A stretch of DNA of 18,093 nt. It comes from JAIRTY01 sp050257395 (lineage in GTDB: Bacteria > Actinomycetota > Actinomycetes > Streptosporangiales > Streptosporangiaceae). This document shows positions 13,731 through 18,093 of the stretch, piece after piece. Under the pieces are notes generated by a model. That model was not told where the DNA came from. It searched no databases and saw nothing but the letters and a program-made list of their open reading frames with translations. Where the stretch lies: NCBI GenBank assembly GCA_050257395.1, contig JBLMWU010000123.1:1-18093 (forward strand). The letters are read 5' to 3'. Made by a program: the position numbers and the translations under genes. Positions within the stretch are counted from its first letter, which is position 1; each line of letters starts with the position of its first letter.

Positions 13731-14618
13731 GTGACCCTCCTGCTCAGCGTCGTCATCTTCGGGATCTACAGCGCGGCCCTGCTCGCGATCGGCGGCGTCG
13801 GGTTCACCCTGCAGTTCGGCGTGACCAACGTGCTGAACCTCGCGTTCGGGTCCATCTTCACCGCGAGCATCTTCGCCGAGTACGGCCTGACCGGCCACAG
13901 CGCGAACATCTGGCTCGCGATGGCGGTGGGCGCCGCGGCCGGCGCGCTCTTCTCGCTGGTGGTGGGGCACTTCGTGGTCACCGCGTTCCTGCGGCGGGGT
14001 GCGGACCGGTTCGGCATCGCGATGGTGACCATCGCCATCAGCCTCATGATCCAGTTCGGGCTGGAGGCGATCCAGGGACCGTACATCTGGGCCTACGCCG
14101 CCACCGCCCGCACCACCGTGGACATCGGCGGGGTGGTGGTCAGCAGCGGGCAGCTGACCACGATCGCCGTCGCGGTGGCCGCGATGATCGCGGTCCACCT
14201 GCTGCTGCGCACGACCAAGCTGGGGCTGGCGATGCGGGCCACCGCGGCGGACGTCTCCCTCACCCGGTCGTGCGGCGTGTCCCCGGCGCGGACCAGGATC
14301 GCCGCCTGGCTGGTCTCGGGCGCGCTGTGCGGGCTCGGCGGCGTGCTGTTCGGCATCAACGAGGGCTCGTTCTCCGCCAGCAGCGGCAGCGACTTCTTCA
14401 TCACGCTCGCGGCCGCCGCCGTGCTGGGCGGCATCGGCAAGCCCTACGGCGCGATGCTCGGCGCGCTGATCGTCGGCATCGTGAGCCAGGCCGCGGCCGC
14501 GGTGATCTCGCCGTCCTACAAGACCATCGCCGCCTGGGTCATCCTGGTCGCGGTGCTGCTGCTGCGGCCGCAGGGGATCATGGCCGAGTTCGCCGCGGAC
14601 CGGGAGCTGGTGGCATGA
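13731..14618 (+). CDS. livH: Branched-chain-amino-acid-type ABC transporter permease LivH
   Basis: A 295-residue inner-membrane permease with about eight hydrophobic segments. The start region SVVIFGIYSAALLAIGGVGFTLQFGVTNVLNLAFGS is the conserved LivH opening; an N-x-x-F-G-S motif is usual after the first helices. The cytoplasmic coupling loop is RATAADVSLTRSCGVSPARTRIAAWLVSGALCGLGG (~181-216), the ABC-permease EAA-like region, though the usual glutamate and alanine positions vary. The C-terminal AWVILVAVLLLRPQGIM is also typical. The start is GTG 13731 behind GGGAGGG. Length is normal. With LivM it would form the membrane channel. It follows the truncated binding-protein gene and precedes livM by 22 bp. 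Confidence 0.93.
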   Translation: MTLLLSVVIFGIYSAALLAIGGVGFTLQFGVTNVLNLAFGSIFTASIFAEYGLTGHSANIWLAMAVGAAAGALFSLVVGHFVVTAFLRRGADRFGIAMVTIAISLMIQFGLEAIQGPYIWAYAATARTTVDIGGVVVSSGQLTTIAVAVAAMIAVHLLLRTTKLGLAMRATAADVSLTRSCGVSPARTRIAAWLVSGALCGLGGVLFGINEGSFSASSGSDFFITLAAAAVLGGIGKPYGAMLGALIVGIVSQAAAAVISPSYKTIAAWVILVAVLLLRPQGIMAEFAADRELVA

Positions 14619-14640
14619 CCCGCACGCCCCGGGGCGGCCC

Positions 14641-15651
14641 GTGACCGGCACCGTCTACTACCTGAGCGGGCTGGCGATCCTGTTCGGGATCAACGTGATC
14701 GCGATCTGGGGGCTGGACCTGCAGTTCGGCCTGGCGGGCATCAACAACTTCGCCTACATCGTGTTCCAGGCGGCCGGCGGCTACGCGGCGGCGCTCTTCG
14801 CGCTCAAGCCGGCCGGCGCGTACGGCAACTTCGAGACCTACCTGGGCGGCTGGCACCTGCCGTTCCCGCTGCCGCTGCTGGGCGCGGGCGTGATCGGCGG
14901 CGTGCTGGCCGTCCCCATCGGGCTGATCGCCATGCGCCGGCTGCGGGCCGACTACCAGGCCATGGCGATGCTGGTGCTCTCGCTCATCGCGACCGCGCTG
15001 GCCGATGCCCAGACCGGCCTGGTGAACGGCCCCACCGGGCTCGCGCTGATCCCGCAGCCGCTGGCGGGCCTGTTCGGGGTCTCCTCGTTCGCCTACAACT
15101 GGGTCTTCCTGGGCCTGACCGCGGTGTGCTGCGCGGTGGCCTGGTGGGTGACCCGCGGCATCGCCCGCTCGCCGTTCGGCCGGCTGCTGCGCGCGGTGCG
15201 CGACAGCGAGTCCGCCGTCGCGGCGCTCGGCCGCAGCCCGGACGCGCTGCGGATGACGGTGCTGGTCGCGGGCGGGGCGCTGGCCGGCCTGAGCGGCGGC
15301 CTGCTGGTGGAGTACACCACCGCGTGGGGCCCGTCGAGCTGGCTGTACCCGGAGACGTTCCTGTTCTTCACCGCGCTGATCGTGGGCGGCAAGGGCAACC
15401 TCGCGGGCGGCGCGCTGGGCGCGCTGCTGGTGCCGATCGGGATCGTGGAGGCGACCCGGTTCCTGCCGGCCTTCGGCCGTCCCGGGCTGATCGACTCCCT
15501 GGACTGGGTCGTCATCGGCGCGATCCTGCTCGTCTTCCTGTGGTTCCGCCCGAACGGCCTGCTTCCCGAGCGCAGGCGGGTGCTGCCGGTGCCGGGGAAC
15601 GAGGAGACCGCGGGCGCGGCACCCGGGCCAGCCGAAGCGGGCGCGCCATGA
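14641..15651 (+). CDS. livM: Branched-chain-amino-acid-type ABC transporter permease LivM
   Basis: A 336-residue membrane protein with roughly nine to ten hydrophobic segments. LivM features are the opening GINVIAIWGLDLQFGLAGINNFAYIVFQAAGGYAAA, the conserved LRADYQAMAMLVLSLI at ~101-116, the coupling loop GIARSPFGRLLRAVRDSESAVAALGRSP (~174-201), and the C-terminal IVGGKGNLAGGALGALL followed by LWFRPNGLLPERR. The start is GTG at 14641. The stop overlaps the livG start as ATGA (15648-15651), a translational-coupling arrangement. It partners LivH in the channel. The gene looks intact even though the operon around it is damaged. Confidence 0.94.
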   Translation: MTGTVYYLSGLAILFGINVIAIWGLDLQFGLAGINNFAYIVFQAAGGYAAALFALKPAGAYGNFETYLGGWHLPFPLPLLGAGVIGGVLAVPIGLIAMRRLRADYQAMAMLVLSLIATALADAQTGLVNGPTGLALIPQPLAGLFGVSSFAYNWVFLGLTAVCCAVAWWVTRGIARSPFGRLLRAVRDSESAVAALGRSPDALRMTVLVAGGALAGLSGGLLVEYTTAWGPSSWLYPETFLFFTALIVGGKGNLAGGALGALLVPIGIVEATRFLPAFGRPGLIDSLDWVVIGAILLVFLWFRPNGLLPERRRVLPVPGNEETAGAAPGPAEAGAP

Positions 15652-16355
15652 CCGGGGGCCTGCTCCGGGTGGACGGGCTCAGCTGCCACTTCGGCGGCGT
15701 GCAGGCCGTCCGGGACGCGACCTTCGAGGTGCGCCGCGGCACCATCACCGGCCTCATCGGGCCGAACGGGGCCGGCAAGTCCACCGTGATCAGCCTGATC
15801 AGCGGCACCCGGCGGCCAGACCGGGGCTCGGTCACCTTCGACGGGGCGCAGCTCACCGGCAAGGGGCCGCACGAGGTCGCCCGGCACGGCATCGTGCGGA
15901 CCTTCCAGCAGGCGAACGTGTTCGCCCGGCTGACGGTGCTGGAGAACCTGCTGGTCGGGGCGGCGCCGTGGCGGGGTGAGCGGTTCGCGGCCGCGCTCGG
16001 GCCGCGGCGGTCGTGGTCCGCGCCGCAGGACGCCCTGCTGGCGGAGGCGTGGGGCATCCTGCGCCGGTTCGGGCTGGCGGGCATCGCCCACGAGTACGCG
16101 GGGGCGCTGAGCGGCGGCCAGCGCCGGCTCGTCGAGCTGATGCGCGCGCTGATGGCCCGGCCGACGCTGCTGATGCTGGACGAGCCGATGGCCGGGGTGA
16201 GCCCGCCGCTCGCGCTGGCGATCGCCGGCCGGCTGGCCGAGCTGCGGGACGCCGGGATGACCATGCTCATGGTCGAGCACGAGCTGCGGCTGGTGGAAAG
16301 GCTGTGTGACCCGGTGATCGTGATGGCGGACGGCTCGGTGCTGGCGGAGGGGCCC
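15648..16355 (+). CDS. livG: ABC transporter ATPase LivG, C-terminus replaced by out-of-frame run-on
   Basis: The ATPase that should power LivHM. All catalytic motifs are present: Walker A GPNGAGKST at 38-46, Q-loop TFQQ near 85-88, signature LSGGQ at 154-158, Walker B LLMLDEP at 174-180, and the switch histidine in MVEHE near 208-212. LivG homology ends at VIVMADGSVLAEG (residue ~235, base ~16352), about 20 residues before the usual end. Downstream DNA encodes the end of LivF in a different frame. The livG frame itself stays open to a stop at 17220-17222, so translation would add about 290 unrelated residues and cross the aldolase gene. The coordinates given here cover only the recognisable LivG part. 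Activity of such a product is doubtful. Confidence 0.88.
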
Positions 16356-16579
16356 TGCTGGAGCAGGATGTGCCCGCGCTGGCCGCCGCCGGCGCAGCGG
16401 TGGTGCTGGTGGAACAGCGCGCGGCGGCGGCGCTGGCCGTCTCCGGCTGGGTATACGTTCTCGTCGGCGGGACCGTGGCGCTGGCCGGGCCCGCAGCCGG
16501 GATCGCCGCCCGCCGCGACCTCGGCGCCGTCTTCCTCGGCGCGGGCGGTGCTGGCAGCGGAGACGGGGGGCAGGGATGA
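16352..16579 (+). pseudogene. livF: C-terminal remnant of ABC transporter ATPase LivF
   Basis: In a frame shifted relative to livG, ~76 codons read ALLEQDVPALAAAGAAVVLVEQRAA, then YVLVGGTVALAGPA and RRDLGAVFLGAG. This matches the last third of LivF, downstream of Walker B: the switch-histidine region (usually LLVEQN in LivF), the YVLexG strand and the terminal YLG motif. Walker A, the signature motif and Walker B, about 160 residues, are missing. The stop overlaps the aldolase ATG as ATGA at 16576-16579, evidently the original operon spacing. The remnant is best explained by a deletion of roughly half a kilobase joining livG to livF out of frame. Confidence 0.75.
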
Positions 16580-17304
16580 CGGAGGTGCCGTACGCCGCGG
16601 AGCGCCAGCAGGTCGCGCTGGCGTGCCGGATCCTGGGGGTGGAGGGACTGGCGGAGACCACACTCGGTCACGTCAGCCTGCGGGTCAGCGACTCGCTGCT
16701 GCTGGTGCGCGCCCGCCGGGCGGCCGAGCACGGAGTGCTGTTCACCACCGCCGAGGACATCGCGCTGGTGGACCTGGAGGGCAACCTGCAGCCGGGCGAA
16801 CCGCCGATCGCGCTGCCGTCGGAGCTGCCGATCCACACCGCGCTGCTGGCCGCGCGCCCGGACTGCGCCGCGGTGGTGCACGCGCATCCGCCGTCGGTGG
16901 TGGCCTGCACCATCGCGGACGTGCCGCTGCGCCCGATCGTCGGTTCCTACAACATCCCGGCCACCCGGCTCGCGCTCGACGGCATCCCCACCTACCGGTA
17001 CTCGGGGCTGATCCGCAACGCCGAGCGGGCCGCCGGGCTGCTGACCGCCATGGCGGACCGGCCTGTGTGCCTGCTGCAAGGTCACGGGCTGGCGACCACG
17101 GGCGGGTCGCTCGCCGCCGCGGTGCTGGCCGCCATCGACATCGACGTGCTGGCCAGGCTGACGGTCACCTGCTGGCAGATGCAGCGGCCGCTCACCGAGA
17201 TCGACCCGGACGACTACCGTGACCTGCCGGTGTTCGGCCAGGACTACTACGACCAGCTGTGGCGCTTCTACGCGGCCAAGGCCGGGAGGCGGACCGGTAG
17301 CTGA
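16576..17304 (+). CDS. Class II aldolase/adducin family protein
   Basis: A 242-residue cytoplasmic enzyme. Class II aldolase features are the early GHVSLRV (~31-37), the catalytic glutamate in LPSELPIHTALLAARPD (E83), the zinc ligands in VVHAHPP (H102, H104), and the third histidine in LLQGHGLATTG (H170). These enzymes use zinc for retro-aldol cleavage of sugar phosphates such as fuculose-1-phosphate, or decarboxylation or dehydration of related compounds. The substrate cannot be deduced. The ATG overlaps the LivF stop (ATGA) and is preceded by GGGGGGCAGGG, so it was co-transcribed and coupled with the transporter genes. Its product may act on what the transporter imported. The gene looks complete, but the livG run-on frame crosses it. 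Confidence 0.92.
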   Translation: MTEVPYAAERQQVALACRILGVEGLAETTLGHVSLRVSDSLLLVRARRAAEHGVLFTTAEDIALVDLEGNLQPGEPPIALPSELPIHTALLAARPDCAAVVHAHPPSVVACTIADVPLRPIVGSYNIPATRLALDGIPTYRYSGLIRNAERAAGLLTAMADRPVCLLQGHGLATTGGSLAAAVLAAIDIDVLARLTVTCWQMQRPLTEIDPDDYRDLPVFGQDYYDQLWRFYAAKAGRRTGS

Positions 17305-17410
17305 GACGAGGGCCGGTTCGTGCCCGGGGCGCCGCCAGCGTCTGGTCCCGCGGCGCAGATCAGGCCACAATCAGCCGGATTGGCCCTGCCCGCCCCGGCG
17401 CGGCCGCTGC

Positions 17411-17416
17411 TACGTT
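17411..17416 (+). promoter_or_regulatory. Possible -10 box of a leaderless gene
   Basis: TACGTT ends six bases before the ATG at 17423, and no purine-rich ribosome binding site precedes that ATG. A -10 box at this distance would place transcription initiation at or next to the start codon, as in leaderless actinobacterial genes. No good -35 box is visible at the usual spacing. Confidence 0.35.
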
Positions 17417-17422
17417 CCGCGC

Positions 17423-18093
17423 ATGACACAGGCCGAAGACGCGCTCGCGGGCCGGCCGGCGCTGCTGGCGGACGCCAGCGAGCGGGCACTGCGGTATCTG
17501 GCCGGGCTCGCGGAGCGGCCGGTGGCGCCGCCGCCGGCGGCGGTGGCGGGGCTGGCGCGGCTGGACTTCCCGCTGCCCGCGGCCGGGCTGGCCGATCGCG
17601 AGGTGCTGGCGCTGCTGGACGAGGCGGGCTCGCCCGCCACGGTGGCCACGGCCGGGCCGCGGTACTTCGGGTTCGTGACCGGCGGGACGCTGCCCGCGGC
17701 GCAGGCGGCGGCCTGGCTGGCCGCGGCCTGGGACCAGAACGCGGCCCTGGCCGTCATGTCGCCCGTGGCCGCGGCGCTGGACACGGTCGCCCTGCGCTGG
17801 GTCACCGGGCTGCTGGGGCTGCCCGCCGGCACCGGCGGCGGGTTCGTCACCGGCGCCACCATGGCCAATGCCACCTGCCTGGCCGCGGCCCGGGACGCGG
17901 TGCTGACCCGGCACGGCTGGGACGCGGCCCGGGACGGCCTGGTGGGGGCGCCGCCGGTCACGGTGGTGGTGGGCGGCGAGGTGCACACCACGGTCCGCAA
18001 GGCGCTCGGCCTGGTGGGCCTGGGCCGCGGCCGGGCGCGGGTGCTGCCAGCGGACGGGCAGGGCCGGATCATCGCCCGCGGCCTGCCGGGCCT
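17423..18093 (+). CDS. PLP-dependent decarboxylase/aminotransferase-family enzyme (partial, runs off the end)
   Basis: The reading frame is open from the ATG at 17423 to the end of the window, 223 codons without a stop. It matches the N-terminal half of group II pyridoxal-5'-phosphate decarboxylases: helical N-terminus, PRYFGFVTGGTLPAA at ~79-93, WDQNAALAVMSPVAAALD at ~103-120, the cofactor phosphate loop in FVTGATMANATCLAAARD at ~141-158 (usually T-S-G-G-T-E-A-N), and GEVHTTVRKALGLVGLG at ~185-201, where the histidine stacks on the PLP ring. The Schiff-base lysine lies beyond the window. Candidate substrates include aromatic or acidic amino acids or diaminobutyrate; nothing here decides. It lies 118 bp after the aldolase gene and may have its own promoter. 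Confidence 0.87.
   Translation, partial: MTQAEDALAGRPALLADASERALRYLAGLAERPVAPPPAAVAGLARLDFPLPAAGLADREVLALLDEAGSPATVATAGPRYFGFVTGGTLPAAQAAAWLAAAWDQNAALAVMSPVAAALDTVALRWVTGLLGLPAGTGGGFVTGATMANATCLAAARDAVLTRHGWDAARDGLVGAPPVTVVVGGEVHTTVRKALGLVGLGRGRARVLPADGQGRIIARGLPG

Noticed and set aside
1..18093. Search for CRISPR arrays, tRNA or rRNA genes, insertion sequences or att sites
   Set aside because: No regularly spaced direct repeats of CRISPR size, no tRNA-like cloverleaf sequence, no transposase or integrase motif and no terminal inverted repeats were noticed by eye. A computational scan was not possible.

Overview
The window is very GC-rich DNA with strong G/C bias at third codon positions and several GTG starts. 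It comes from an actinomycete (Actinomycetota), most likely a mycelial one of the Streptomyces/Streptosporangiales type. The evidence is the family content: MEDS-HATPase (RsbA-like) regulators, a WhiJ-type Xre/DUF397/anti-sigma cluster, an S-adenosyl methyltransferase of the DUF574 family and a PadR regulator. I could run no search; family calls rest on motifs read by eye.

Layout. 1-1277: the last codons of an upstream gene and two orphan, charged, probably coiled-coil proteins. 1409-2962: a complete AMP-forming acyl-CoA synthetase. 2969-6042: a partner-switching signalling block, with a MEDS-HATPase protein and a STAS antagonist on the minus strand, then a second MEDS-HATPase protein and a small pyridoxamine-phosphate-oxidase-like flavoprotein on the plus strand. 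6026-6774: a scar where the last ~30 codons of an oligopeptide-transporter ATPase (minus) abut a PucR-type regulator lacking its N-terminal region (plus). 6786-8740: a WhiJ-like cluster (anti-sigma-type ATPase, DUF397, Xre-DUF5753) whose divergent promoter region carries four TGCANN hexamers in exact 6-bp register. 8791-10706: a DUF574 methyltransferase and a TauE/SafE-type permease, with an AT-rich inverted repeat upstream of the permease. 10987-12749: a GyrI-like ligand-binding protein, a short RodZ-like HTH protein and a PadR regulator with an elastin-like pentapeptide-repeat tail. 12868-17304: a branched-chain-amino-acid-type (Liv) ABC transporter operon ending in a class II aldolase. 17423-end: the start of a PLP-dependent decarboxylase-family enzyme.

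The transporter operon is damaged. The substrate-binding protein lacks its signal peptide and first lobe. The livG reading frame runs out of frame into the last ~75 codons of livF, so most of livF is gone. livH, livM and the aldolase look intact, and the original ATGA overlaps (livM/livG and livF/aldolase) remain. With the OppD/PucR scar, three gene-internal junctions occur in 18 kb. Either the region is being eroded by deletions or the assembly is faulty there.

The main functional theme is regulation by protein partner switching. Three separate HATPase anti-sigma-like proteins, one STAS antagonist and the WhiJ-type trio lie within about 6 kb. The best candidates for something little described are this block and the TGCANN array that probably controls the WhiJ-like cluster.
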